64,000 nt of DNA from Eubacterium sp. (GTDB lineage Bacteria; Bacillota; Clostridia; Oscillospirales; Acutalibacteraceae), in contig JAFSRX010000051.1 in assembly GCA_017445905.1 (NCBI GenBank), forward strand, positions 1 through 64,000, read 5' to 3'. Both the position numbers and the translations under genes were made by a program. Below the pieces are notes generated by a model. It made no database searches. It was given only the letters and a program-made list of their open reading frames with translations, and was not told where the DNA came from. How positions within the stretch are numbered: position 1 is the first letter of the stretch; each line of letters opens with the position of its first letter. This document shows, piece after piece, positions 52,867 to 60,664 of this stretch.

Positions 52867-53769
52867 ATGAGACATACATATTATAGAATACCTAACGGTT
52901 TTCTCGATATGTTTGACAAGGCCGCAGAATTAAAGCTCGCAACAGTTTTCTATTGCCTTACCAATGCTCAGTCTGAACAGAGTATAAATGGTGACTACAT
53001 AATATCGGTATCGCAAAAAACTTTAGCAAAGCTATCAGGCTTGTCCGTATCAACAATAAGGCGCACAACTAAAAAGCTGTGCGCCAAAGGATTTATTCTT
53101 TCTCAACGTCGTCCTACAAGCAACAGGAGAGCCGCTGACGGCTCTCTGATGCTCGACAAGTACACTTACATTATTAAGCACATACCGCGTGACAGGGGCT
53201 ATTTCCTTGTGGATAGAGCCTATATCAGAAAAGCACAAGGACAAGCCTTTATGGTATATATGCTTTTCTGCAAGCTCTCTGATTTTTACGAAAAAGCATT
53301 TTATCATTCTCTGAAAGATTTATGCTTAATTCTCCTGTTCACACGCACCGAACTTTCAAGAGCAATCAAGAAACTGGAAAAGCTAAAGCTGATCCGCAAG
53401 TGCCGCAAGAAAACTCGATACGGTGATTACACAGAGAACAGCTATTCAGTCTGCACATATCAACAGCAGTCTGAACAAGCCAAGCGAAAAGAAACGATTA
53501 TTTATTCGGGCAATAAAAAGGAATCAGCCTTTGCACCAGCAACTGCAAAGACTGACATCCTCTTCTCAAATTGTACCGATAATAAAGATTGCGCTTTCCT
53601 TATTGATTCTATTATACAACAAATTAAGCCTGTTGTCAAGAGGGTAATCGGCAAAGCGCAAAATTTTTTCAAAAATTTTCTCGATAAGGGTAGTCAAAAA
53701 AATGGTAGGTCTAACTTAACCCACTTATCTATCAGAGAAAAAAGTATTATCTATCAGAGAAAAAAGTAA
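52867..53769 (+). CDS. Winged-helix protein, candidate replication initiator
   Basis: A 300-aa protein with two winged-helix-like regions: about 30-85 (SVSQKTLAKLSGLSVSTIRRTTKKLCAKGFI) and about 140-195 (KDLCLILLFTRTELSRAIKKLEKLKLIRKCRK). This double arrangement is common in plasmid Rep initiators and in helper regulators. The 3' end of the gene contains two copies of TTATCTATCAGAGAAAAAAGT (53726 and 53745), which may be its own binding sites. It has its own promoter with half-sites. Function as initiator is inferred. Confidence 0.6.
   Translation: MRHTYYRIPNGFLDMFDKAAELKLATVFYCLTNAQSEQSINGDYIISVSQKTLAKLSGLSVSTIRRTTKKLCAKGFILSQRRPTSNRRAADGSLMLDKYTYIIKHIPRDRGYFLVDRAYIRKAQGQAFMVYMLFCKLSDFYEKAFYHSLKDLCLILLFTRTELSRAIKKLEKLKLIRKCRKKTRYGDYTENSYSVCTYQQQSEQAKRKETIIYSGNKKESAFAPATAKTDILFSNCTDNKDCAFLIDSIIQQIKPVVKRVIGKAQNFFKNFLDKGSQKNGRSNLTHLSIREKSIIYQRKK
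53727..53766. repeat. Direct repeat of ATCTATCAGAGAAAAAAGTA
   Basis: Two copies 19 bp apart inside the 3' end of the Rep-like gene. The same motif is found before the relaxase gene (46931) and, inverted, at 53900 and 61924. The spacer to the next gene holds AT-rich DNA with GTGTGGATAA, similar to a DnaA box. Confidence 0.6.
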
Positions 53770-53938
53770 ATTTTTCGTTTGCTTTTTATAGTTTTGATAG
53801 ATACTATACACGCAGTTTTTTGAAAAAATTTTTTGGTGTTTAGGTGTGGATAATCGCGGTTTTCCGTGTTTGCTGGCGCGGATCGCATTTAGTTTTTCTT
53901 CTGATAGATAATTTTATAAGCGAAAGGAAGTGTCTTTT

Positions 53939-54292
53939 GTGAGAGCTTTAAGCAAAAGCCGAAAAGACAGCAAGCCGAAAATCCGGCGCGAATATCTGAA
54001 AATTCTGCGTCAGATATACGGCATAACTGCGCCGCAGATGGCAGAAAAGGTCGGTCTTTCCTGCCGACAGCACTATCTGCGCTATGAGAACGGCGAGCGC
54101 GAGTTTGGCGATGCTGTGCGAAAAGGATATTTTATGATCTTCTGCCGAGTTTTTTCAATGCCTATGGCATTTTTTGAAGAAGCAGAAGCCGATTATCTTT
54201 CAGCGAAAGGAGAGTTTGTTCGTGCATTTGGTCATAGCAGAAAAGCCGAGTGTCGCAAAAGCGATTGCAAGCGTATTGAAAGCGACAGTTAA
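53939..54292 (+). CDS. XRE-family helix-turn-helix regulator
   Basis: A 117-aa protein. GTG 53939 lies 8 nt after AAAGGAAG; the GTG 9 nt upstream is too close to that site. The HTH is clear: REYLKILRQIYGITAPQMAEKVGLSCRQHYLRYENGER. It is upstream of topB and overlaps it by 71 nt. It is a candidate for binding the element-wide palindromes, but nothing in the sequence proves this. Confidence 0.75.
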   Translation: MRALSKSRKDSKPKIRREYLKILRQIYGITAPQMAEKVGLSCRQHYLRYENGEREFGDAVRKGYFMIFCRVFSMPMAFFEEAEADYLSAKGEFVRAFGHSRKAECRKSDCKRIESDS

Positions 54293-56315
54293 GCGTAACG
54301 GATACATTGAGGGCAATGACTACATCGTATCGTGGTGTTACGGTCACTTGATGGAAATGAAGCAGCCTGATGAGTACGGAATATGGGCAGGCAACTGGAG
54401 TTTTGAACAGCTGCCGATGATCCCTGATAAGTTTCAGTTTAAGGTGAAATCTGATGCTAAAGCGCAGTTTGACGTGCTGAAAAAGCTATTGAAGGACGAT
54501 AAAGTTTCCGATGTTATCTGTGCTACCGATGCTGACCGTGAGGGAGAGTGCATATTTCGCTATGTTTACAGCTTCTGCGGCTGCACTTTATCCGTAGCGC
54601 GGTTATGGGTATCTTCCCTTGAAAGCTCTGCGATAAGCAAGGCTTTTAAGACTATGAAAGGCAGCAATGCGTATAATTCGTTGTTTAGTGCCGGATATTC
54701 AAGGGCAAGGGCCGATTGGCTTGTTGGTATGAATTTTTCTCGGCTTTTCTCTGTCAGATATTCTTCCCGCCTGCCTGTTGGTCGGGTGCAGACACCTACC
54801 CTTGCAATGATCGTTAAGCGTGATTATCAAGTTACGCACTTCGTCAAGGAACAGTATTTCACAGTCGATTTTGATTGTGGTTTCCTTGCATCATCGGAAC
54901 GAATTGACAATCGGGAAACAGCGGAACAGCTTGCGGCGGCGGTATCAGAGTACGGCTCGGCAGTGGTTGAAGATGTAAAGGTCGAGAATAAAACTGTCAA
55001 TCCGCCGAAACTTTATGATCTGACTACGCTACAGCGTGAAGCTAATAAGCGTTACGGATATACCGCAAATCAGACCTTGAAATATCTGCAAAGCCTTTAT
55101 GAAGCAGCATTGACTACATATCCTCGGACGGATTGTCAATACTTGCCTGATGATATGCAGCAAACCGCAGAGGAAATGGTTAAGACAGTCTATACGGTCT
55201 ATCCGCATCTTGGTAAAGTTCCTGCTGCTTATTCCCTCGATAAATGCGTAAATAACGATAAAGTGACAGGTCATCACGCTATTATTCCGTGTGACAATAT
55301 CAAAACAGTTGATCTCCGCAAGCTCCCCGAGGGTGAACAACAAATACTCTATCTTGTATGTACGAAACTGGCTTTTGCTGCATCTGAACCGCACAAATAC
55401 GAAGCTGTTACAGCCGTTTTGAAATGCGTTGATAATGTTTTTACCGCCAAAGGAAAAACTGTTCTTAACAATGGGTGGAAAGGCTTGGAAAGCAGAGCGT
55501 TTTCTGCTGATGATGATAAAAAGGGGAAGGCCGAAGAAGATACTCCCCTGCCGAAGATCGAGCAGGGACAGGAGTTTCAAATACTCGGCGCTGGCGTTGC
55601 AGAGCATTGGACTTCCCCGCCAAAGCCTTATACAGAAGATACATTGCTGTCTGCTATGGAACACGCAGGGGAAGAAAACTATGACGAGGACGCAGAGAAA
55701 AAAGGCTTGGGAACTCCCGCGACCCGCGCAGGAATAATCGAGCAGCTTATGGCTCACAAGCTGGCTATGCGAAAGGGCAAACAGATTTTTCCGACAGACA
55801 CAGGAAAGAAACTGATTGCAATATTACCGCCCGAAATCAAGTCTGCAAAGTTGACGGCAAACTGGGAAATGAAATTGCAGGATATTGAGCGCGGGGCATA
55901 TAGCGCTGAACAGTTTATGACCGAGATCAAGCAGTATGTTATTGACACTTGTGCAAGATATTGTTCCGTGGACGATAAGGTGTCATTTGATGAAAAGTCT
56001 ATTGGAAATTGCCCTAACTGCGGAGCAGAGATTAAACAGGGCAAGTTCGGATATTACTGCACCGGCAAATGCGGTATGAATATCGCAAGGGTGTATAACA
56101 AGGAGCTTACAGAGGGACAGCTTTCAAGGCTCCTTGCCGGTCAAAAGGTCAGCTTTACAGTTAAGGGAAAAAAATCGACCGTGTTTCCTCAAATCGAGCC
56201 TTTTTCCTACAAGAACAAAGAGGGAAAGGAAATATCCGGATTTCAATGGTGCTGCATTCTTGATGATGTTATTGACAAATTCAAAGATCACGCAGACCCA
56301 AAATACAATCTGTAA
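54222..56315 (+). CDS. topB: DNA topoisomerase III (type IA)
   Basis: A 697-aa type IA topoisomerase. GTG 54222, with AAAGGAG 9 nt upstream, gives the expected start (V/M)HLVIAEKPSVAKAIA; a TTG at 54174 would add residues absent from the family. The acidic motif ATDADREGE and the active-site TYPRTD near residue 300 are intact. The C-terminal part has a four-cysteine zinc ribbon (CPNCG...CTGKCG). Topoisomerase III genes are common on large Gram-positive conjugative elements and may untangle the transferred DNA. No GRK tail. Confidence 0.9.
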   Translation: MHLVIAEKPSVAKAIASVLKATVKRNGYIEGNDYIVSWCYGHLMEMKQPDEYGIWAGNWSFEQLPMIPDKFQFKVKSDAKAQFDVLKKLLKDDKVSDVICATDADREGECIFRYVYSFCGCTLSVARLWVSSLESSAISKAFKTMKGSNAYNSLFSAGYSRARADWLVGMNFSRLFSVRYSSRLPVGRVQTPTLAMIVKRDYQVTHFVKEQYFTVDFDCGFLASSERIDNRETAEQLAAAVSEYGSAVVEDVKVENKTVNPPKLYDLTTLQREANKRYGYTANQTLKYLQSLYEAALTTYPRTDCQYLPDDMQQTAEEMVKTVYTVYPHLGKVPAAYSLDKCVNNDKVTGHHAIIPCDNIKTVDLRKLPEGEQQILYLVCTKLAFAASEPHKYEAVTAVLKCVDNVFTAKGKTVLNNGWKGLESRAFSADDDKKGKAEEDTPLPKIEQGQEFQILGAGVAEHWTSPPKPYTEDTLLSAMEHAGEENYDEDAEKKGLGTPATRAGIIEQLMAHKLAMRKGKQIFPTDTGKKLIAILPPEIKSAKLTANWEMKLQDIERGAYSAEQFMTEIKQYVIDTCARYCSVDDKVSFDEKSIGNCPNCGAEIKQGKFGYYCTGKCGMNIARVYNKELTEGQLSRLLAGQKVSFTVKGKKSTVFPQIEPFSYKNKEGKEISGFQWCCILDDVIDKFKDHADPKYNL

Positions 56316-56351
56316 ACGGACTTGGAATTCTAATTAAGGAGATATGGGCTT

Positions 56352-56609
56352 ATGAATAAGAAATACAGACTTAACGCTGAATGGATACCCTATATGAAAG
56401 CATACCGGATATATGACCCACACAAACCGCAGCGAACAATAGCATACTCTGATGATGATATTGACCGTCTTGATGAGATAGCAAGAGAAAATGGCTATGA
56501 CGGCATTTCAGAGTGTGATAGCGATTCAATGCACGTTGAACTTTATGACGAGCAGGGGTCCGATCCGGATGAACCCATTGTTCTTGCTTTCAACGGCGGG
56601 AGAAAATAA
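56352..56609 (+). CDS. Small acidic tagged protein
   Basis: An 85-aa protein starting MNKKYRLNAEWIPYMKAYRIYD, probably one small alpha/beta domain of unknown function. It ends DPDEPIVLAFNGGRK, the shared tail. AAGGAGAT precedes ATG 56352. Part of a second cluster of tagged genes, away from the first. Confidence 0.7.
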   Translation: MNKKYRLNAEWIPYMKAYRIYDPHKPQRTIAYSDDDIDRLDEIARENGYDGISECDSDSMHVELYDEQGSDPDEPIVLAFNGGRK

Positions 56610-56628
56610 TATAGATAGAGGTGTCAAA

Positions 56629-57033
56629 ATGGTAAAAGAATATATGGAGCTGTTAGAGCAGCTCACGGCCCGGTTAAATGATAAAATCAAGCAAAATGAA
56701 CAAGAGGGTATGTATGACTTTATTCCTGCCGATCAAACAGTTGATGACACACTACACAGTGCTATTTTAAACTATGCAAGAGATTTGTGTCCCGATGCAA
56801 TAGAAAGTGCAGCTGCATCAGCTGATAACAGGATCAGAACTTACACATTGGAATTAACAGCAGAAGAAATCAAAACATTATTGCAAGCGCTTTCCGATCA
56901 ATCAGAACAGGGCCTTTGCACTAAGATCATCGACAGAGTGAAAGAGGAAAGCCATTGTGAAACAGAGGATATTTGGTGGCTGAATGACCGTAATGATCTT
57001 ATTTTGCCGGAGCAATCGGGCGGGCGAAAATAG
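56629..57033 (+). CDS. Helical tagged protein, unknown
   Basis: A 134-aa protein. ATG 56629 has GAGGTG upstream; the frame is open further upstream but overlaps the previous gene. Mostly helical, with a C-terminal LTAEEIKTLLQALSDQ segment. It ends RNDLILPEQSGGRK, one of the cleanest copies of the tail, close to PEQSNGRN of the gene at 4004. Function unknown. Confidence 0.7.
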   Translation: MVKEYMELLEQLTARLNDKIKQNEQEGMYDFIPADQTVDDTLHSAILNYARDLCPDAIESAAASADNRIRTYTLELTAEEIKTLLQALSDQSEQGLCTKIIDRVKEESHCETEDIWWLNDRNDLILPEQSGGRK

Positions 57034-57039
57034 GTCATT

Positions 57040-57056
57040 TTTCTCTGAAAGATAAA
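57040..57056. promoter_or_regulatory. Variant family-2 palindrome (TTTCTCTGAAAGATAAA)
   Basis: Two mismatches from TTTATCTGACAGATAAA; upstream of a hairpin and a family-1 site, matching the paired arrangement elsewhere. Confidence 0.5.
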
Positions 57057-57090
57057 TCCCTCTACCGGCGCTGCTGCCGGGGGAGGGATT
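57055..57090. other. GC-rich hairpin before mazEF
   Basis: AATCCCTC...GAGGGATT outer stem with an inner CGGC/GCCG stem. No T run; it ends where the family-1 palindrome begins. Possibly a terminator for the tagged genes. Confidence 0.5.
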
Positions 57091-57105
57091 GTGTCTATAG
57101 ACACA
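57090..57105. promoter_or_regulatory. Family-1 palindrome before mazEF
   Basis: Perfect core; 21 bp upstream of the -35 box of the mazEF promoter. Confidence 0.75.
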
Positions 57106-57125
57106 CTTTCAATTGAACATTAGAC

Positions 57126-57155
57126 TTGACAAACAGCCTAAAATAGTATATACTA
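57126..57155 (+). promoter_or_regulatory. mazEF promoter and operator
   Basis: TTGACA 57126-57131, 17-nt spacer, TATACT 57149-57154. TAGTATATACTA (57144-57155) is a palindrome across the -10 box and a further GTATATAC follows, as expected for a MazE-type autoregulatory site. Confidence 0.8.
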
Positions 57156-57187
57156 TGTATATACACAGTTTGAAAGGGGTTGTTTCA

Positions 57188-57433
57188 ATGATCGCTAAAA
57201 TTCAGAAATGGGGGAACAGTCACGGTGTCAGACTGCCGAAGTCTATGCTTGATGCCCTCGATTGGAATGTCAATGAAGAAATCGAGATAGAAAACGTCAA
57301 CAACTCTATTGTTATCACTCAACCGAAAGTTCACAAGCATAAAAGCATAGCAGAATTGTTTGAGGGCTATGAAGGAGATTATTCGCCCGAAATCGTTGAT
57401 TGGGGCGAAGATGTGGGGGCAGAAAAATGGTAA
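57188..57433 (+). CDS. mazE: MazE-type antitoxin (AbrB fold)
   Basis: An 81-aa protein with the SpoVT/AbrB swapped-hairpin signature MIAKIQKWGNSHGVRLPKSML and an acidic C-terminal tail that would bind the toxin. AAAGGGG precedes ATG 57188. It overlaps mazF by 7 nt. It lacks the GRK tail while the toxin carries it. Confidence 0.9.
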   Translation: MIAKIQKWGNSHGVRLPKSMLDALDWNVNEEIEIENVNNSIVITQPKVHKHKSIAELFEGYEGDYSPEIVDWGEDVGAEKW

Positions 57434-57798
57434 GTCAAGGTGATATAATTAAGGTTAATTTCAATCCGCAAGTAGGTCACGAACAGGCTGGGTATCGCCC
57501 TGCTTTAGTTATCAGCAACAATTTTTATAACAAGAAAACAAAGTTAGCGATTGTAAGTCCTATTACCAATACCAATCGGAACTATCCTCTGCATATTCCC
57601 CTCGATGAGCGCACAACTACAACAGGTGTTATAATGTGCGATCAAATCAGAACACTTGATCTTAATTCTCGACACTATTTTTTTGTCGAGAAAGTTCCTG
57701 CTGATATTCTTAAAAAAGTAATTGATGTTGTCTATGCGGAAATCGAATGTGAAGATGATGAGCCTATCTTGCCTATGCCCGACAACGGAAGAAGATAG
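57427..57798 (+). CDS. mazF: MazF/PemK-type mRNA interferase, tagged
   Basis: A 123-aa toxin with MazF hallmarks: GDIIKVNFNP..GHEQAGYRPALVISN, IVSPITNT and VIMCDQIRTLDL. The MazF fold ends near residue 107; the last about 16 residues (ECEDDEPILPMPDNGRR) are an extension that carries the element-wide tail. MazF proteins cut single-stranded mRNA at short sequences. ATG 57427 lies inside the mazE stop region. Confidence 0.9.
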   Translation: MVSQGDIIKVNFNPQVGHEQAGYRPALVISNNFYNKKTKLAIVSPITNTNRNYPLHIPLDERTTTTGVIMCDQIRTLDLNSRHYFFVEKVPADILKKVIDVVYAEIECEDDEPILPMPDNGRR

Positions 57799-57821
57799 TT
57801 TTTAATAAAGGAGGGCTGAAA

Positions 57822-58967
57822 ATGTATAATATAATGCACAAGAACAGAATTATAGCTGAAGCTGATGAAACCCGCATTACACGAATAGTTGAAAAGGATT
57901 TGTGTCCTGCTTGTTTTTGTGAGGGTATGGATATTGAATACTGGCTGAAAAGCAGATACATTGACGTTCATCGTTCACACTCCCGACAGCTTTTTAAAGC
58001 CCTGCGCTTGAAAACCGATGCTGATCTGCACGATATAATCAGTATCGGACACGGTATATCAATTACAGATAATTGGTGGATTTGTCGCAAAGAGGAAACT
58101 GATTTAGATTACAGAGCCTTAAAAGAGTATAACGAGGAAATTGCCAATATTGCCTTTTACGGCTCACCTAACAAGGAATATAATATCAAAGGATATACCG
58201 AACTCGGCACAACAGGCAGCTATGAAAAGACTTGGCGGTATATCAACGATCATTGGTATATGTTCAAGCAGGGCAACAAGGCTGAACTTGTATCAGAATA
58301 CTTTTCTTTCTGCTTTCTAAAAGAAATGGGACAGCCAGTTGCAGAGTACAATGTTATGCGAGAAAAATCCGCTTTAGGCTTGGAGCAGGAATTTGTTATC
58401 AGTAAAGACTATACTGATAATGCGAAATACGATTTTGAGCCTTTCTTCAATTACTTTGATGACAATGAGGATTATGACTATATTATTCCTCGGTTGGAAC
58501 AACTTGAAAAAGAATACAAATGTCCCAATCTTGTGAAGAAATATGTTGAAATGTGTTTCTATGATGCTTTGCTTTTCAATGTTGACCGTCACAATCAAAA
58601 CGCAGGATTTTTAAGGGATAGCGTTACTGGAAAAATCATCGGCCTTGCTCCCTGCTATGACTACAATTTAGCTTTGGCGGCTACAAAAACCCCTATTTTT
58701 GGCAAAAGCGGTGATTTAATGAGTTTCTTCGTGAAGTCGGACAACTGTATGGAGATTATCGGTTCATCTGATACTCAAAAGAAGGATACTGTCAAGGCTG
58801 CTATTGATAATGCTGTTAAGCAAACACAATCAGTCTTTCCAAATGATAATATCAATTATTCTGTGTTTTCCGACTATATTCTCAATGCTTATGACTATTT
58901 TCGTTCTGCACTTTCAAAATATCCTGCGTGTTCCGAGCTTTTGAAAAACGAGAATGAAATAAAATAA
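57822..58967 (+). CDS. HipA-like kinase-fold protein
   Basis: A 381-aa protein whose C-terminal two thirds follow the HipA/CtkA kinase pattern: a Lys in WYMFKQG, catalytic-loop NVDRHNQNAGFL and the metal-binding CYDYNLAL in place of DFG. HipA-type kinases phosphorylate cytosolic targets such as tRNA synthetases. The N-terminus is not the usual HipA one, and no HipB partner gene is adjacent. AAAGGAGG precedes ATG. It ends SELLKNENEIK, without the tail. A terminator follows. Confidence 0.8.
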   Translation: MYNIMHKNRIIAEADETRITRIVEKDLCPACFCEGMDIEYWLKSRYIDVHRSHSRQLFKALRLKTDADLHDIISIGHGISITDNWWICRKEETDLDYRALKEYNEEIANIAFYGSPNKEYNIKGYTELGTTGSYEKTWRYINDHWYMFKQGNKAELVSEYFSFCFLKEMGQPVAEYNVMREKSALGLEQEFVISKDYTDNAKYDFEPFFNYFDDNEDYDYIIPRLEQLEKEYKCPNLVKKYVEMCFYDALLFNVDRHNQNAGFLRDSVTGKIIGLAPCYDYNLALAATKTPIFGKSGDLMSFFVKSDNCMEIIGSSDTQKKDTVKAAIDNAVKQTQSVFPNDNINYSVFSDYILNAYDYFRSALSKYPACSELLKNENEIK

Positions 58968-58970
58968 TTC

Positions 58971-58987
58971 TTTATCTGACAGATAAA
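58971..58987. promoter_or_regulatory. Family-2 palindrome after the HipA-like gene
   Basis: Perfect TTTATCTGACAGATAAA immediately before the bidirectional terminator, in a convergent intergenic region where no promoter is expected. Confidence 0.7.
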
Positions 58988-58990
58988 AAG

Positions 58991-59028
58991 CTGCGTTCTC
59001 GGTTCGGACCGAGGGCGCAGTTCTTTTT
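58991..59028. terminator. Terminator between convergent HipA-like and integrase genes
   Basis: CTGCG...CGCAG outer stem with an inner TCGG/CCGA, then TTCTTTTT. It probably serves the + strand gene; the A-rich left side may serve the integrase in the other direction. Confidence 0.75.
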
Positions 59029-59043
59029 GTGTCTATAGACACA
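59028..59043. promoter_or_regulatory. Family-1 palindrome in a convergent intergenic region
   Basis: Perfect core located 3' of both flanking genes, which argues against every copy being a promoter operator. Confidence 0.75.
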
Positions 59044-59050
59044 ATCTTGA

Positions 59051-60187
59051 TTATATCATATTTTCGATTGCCTTTGCCGCTTTTTCATTTTCACTGGAGA
59101 TCTGATGAGCATAATATCTTAATGTGATTTCGGGATTGGAATGACCTAATCTGCCCGACACGGTTGTGATCGGCGTGTTGGCAGCTATCATCAAAGAAGC
59201 GTTTGTGTGCCGCAGGGTGTGCGGCGTACTGATTGACAGATTGTATTCTCGGATAAATTTATGATAATACTTTGTCACATTGTTGGGATTGATCGGATCG
59301 CCGTCCTCGGTCACTATCAGCCTTTGGTATGGCTTGGGCGTATCAATATTGCATTTTTCTTTCTGATAGATAAGAATGTCTTTGAAAATTTCTGCTACCT
59401 TTTCATCAAATGAAACAATCCTGCGCGACTTCGGCGTTTTAGGTGTGTCGGTGAAAATGCCGCGCTTGGGAAGATAATAGCTTGCTCGGCTGATAGTTAG
59501 GATTTTGTTCTGAAAATCAATATCTCTCCATTCCAATCCGCAGACTTCCCCGCGCCGCATACCCGTATAAAGGAAAAGCAATATCGCTTCTTTGAATGGC
59601 GATACTGCATAGGCCCGGACATATTCAACGAGTAACTGTGCGGATTTTATATCAAGACACCTTGCTTCGATAGCGTCTGTGATTTTTGGCGGTCTGACCT
59701 TAATCATAATGTTATCAGCTATTGCTCCGTCAAATGCAGCGTCTTTCATAATTTCGTAAAGCAATTTATGATAGTGCGAGATCGTTCTGTCTGACAACTT
59801 GTCTGTGCGCTCGATAAAGAGTGCTTTTACTGGCATATCAAATGCCGCTGCGACTTTTTCAGCAGAGTTCCTATTGACATTCTTTTCCTGTAAGATACTG
59901 TTTTTGATATATGCTTTGATGTTTTTGCCCTTGATCTTTACAAGGTTGATACACGCGGAAGTCGGCGTATAGCGTGTCTGCTCTGACTTGGTTTCGCGCA
60001 GATAATGGTAAAAATCATAAACATCTGCCTGTGTGATCTTTCCGAGGGGGATTGCTCCGAGGTATTCAACTATTCTCTTTGACAAGCCTTCATACCGCGT
60101 GAATGTGTTGATTTTCAGTTCTTCCTCTTTTCTTGCAAGCCACATTCTGACATACTCACCGATTGTTGTTCTCTGATTGACATACAT
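59051..60187 (-). CDS. int: Tyrosine recombinase (integrase)
   Basis: A 378-aa integrase. The N-terminal SAM-like domain is followed by a catalytic domain with TGMRRGEVCGLEW (Arg I), HTLRHTNASLMI (His-x-x-Arg) and GRLGHSNPEITLRYYAH (His and Tyr nucleophile). A segment around 105-135 (NSAEKVAAAFDMPVKALF) looks like an XRE-type helix inserted between the domains, a feature of several Firmicutes integrases. AAGGAGTG precedes the ATG on the - strand. It lies 1.5 kb from the tRNA-Trp fragment, its probable target. Confidence 0.92.
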   Translation of the reverse strand: MYVNQRTTIGEYVRMWLARKEEELKINTFTRYEGLSKRIVEYLGAIPLGKITQADVYDFYHYLRETKSEQTRYTPTSACINLVKIKGKNIKAYIKNSILQEKNVNRNSAEKVAAAFDMPVKALFIERTDKLSDRTISHYHKLLYEIMKDAAFDGAIADNIMIKVRPPKITDAIEARCLDIKSAQLLVEYVRAYAVSPFKEAILLFLYTGMRRGEVCGLEWRDIDFQNKILTISRASYYLPKRGIFTDTPKTPKSRRIVSFDEKVAEIFKDILIYQKEKCNIDTPKPYQRLIVTEDGDPINPNNVTKYYHKFIREYNLSISTPHTLRHTNASLMIAANTPITTVSGRLGHSNPEITLRYYAHQISSENEKAAKAIENMI

Positions 60188-60217
60188 TTTAGGTCACACT
60201 CCTTAAAAATATATCAA

Positions 60218-60247
60218 ATTATAGATTAACAACGGTGCTGTTGTCAA
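60218..60247 (-). promoter_or_regulatory. Integrase promoter
   Basis: On the - strand: TTGACA (60247-60242), 18-nt spacer, TATAAT (60223-60218), 31 nt before the integrase start. Family-2 and truncated family-1 palindromes lie just upstream. Confidence 0.75.
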
Positions 60248-60286
60248 GCGGTGATGTTTTTGCTTGACCTTGACGGTGAAAAATTC

Positions 60287-60303
60287 TTTATCTGACAGAT
60301 AAA
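60287..60303. promoter_or_regulatory. Family-2 palindrome upstream of int
   Basis: Perfect TTTATCTGACAGATAAA, 40 bp upstream of the int -35 box and 7 bp from a truncated family-1 site. Confidence 0.7.
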
Positions 60304-60310
60304 AGAAAAG

Positions 60311-60326
60311 TGTGTCTATAGACAGT
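60311..60326. promoter_or_regulatory. Truncated family-1 palindrome (TGTGTCTATAGACAGT)
   Basis: The last two bases diverge from consensus. It lies at the edge of the GC-rich relic, which may have been created by a rearrangement here. Confidence 0.6.
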
Positions 60327-60529
60327 ACCCTCTCCCGCTCGGTGATGAACCGTTCGGGATTTTTCTTTTTGCTGGCGGCCTTCATCAGCCGCCGCTGACT
60401 GCTGTTGTATTTCTCGATTATCTCAACCATCCGGGCCCGCGCCAGCTACAAGCATACCACACTCCGCCCCGAAAAGGAAGATTCGGACGGAGAATTAAGG
60501 GAAAGGACACATTTGGATATAATTAAAGA

Positions 60530-60553
60530 GGGAACCGGATTGCTCCGATTCCC
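60530..60553 (-). other. GCAA-loop hairpin, third copy
   Basis: On the - strand GGGAATCGGA-GCAA-TCCGGTTCCC forms a 10-bp stem with a GNRA loop. The loop and inner CGGA/TCCG pairs match the hairpins at 16744 and 61577, while the outer pairs differ but still pair. Confidence 0.55.
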
Positions 60554-60592
60554 CCAAGTATGTATCCGAAAACACATACCCCTATTACTATT

Positions 60593-60621
60593 ATTATACC
60601 ATATAAATATAAATATGTCAA
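60593..60621 (-). promoter_or_regulatory. Strong - strand promoter driving the GCAA-hairpin region
   Basis: On the - strand: TTGACA (60621-60616), 17-nt spacer, TATAAT (60598-60593). A family-1 right half-site TAGACACA is at 60641-60648, upstream. The transcript would begin near 60586 and carry the hairpin at 60530; it could continue to the relic and int. Confidence 0.75.
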
Positions 60622-60664
60622 TATTTATTGACACTTTATATAGACACACTTTTCCTCGCGGCGC

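Larger units (their letters stand above)
60203..60430 (-). pseudogene. Possible gene relic upstream of the integrase
   Basis: A 75-codon reading frame (MVEIIEKYNSSQRRLMKAA...PERFITERE) whose first about 36 codons have coding character and are more GC-rich than their surroundings. It then runs through the family-1 and family-2 palindromes and the integrase promoter, so the end is not real coding sequence. It lacks a ribosome site. Probably a truncated remnant; low confidence. Confidence 0.3.

Noticed and set aside
54174..54221. Upstream TTG start for topoisomerase III
   Set aside because: It would add 16 residues not typical of the family and lies within the XRE gene; AAAGGAG points to GTG 54222.
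1154..57798. The GRK tails as a copied DNA repeat at gene ends
   Set aside because: Synonymous codons differ freely and upstream DNA is unrelated, so the similarity is at protein level only.
59028..59043. Reading every family-1 palindrome as a promoter operator
   Set aside because: This copy lies between the 3' ends of convergent genes, so at least some copies must serve another purpose.
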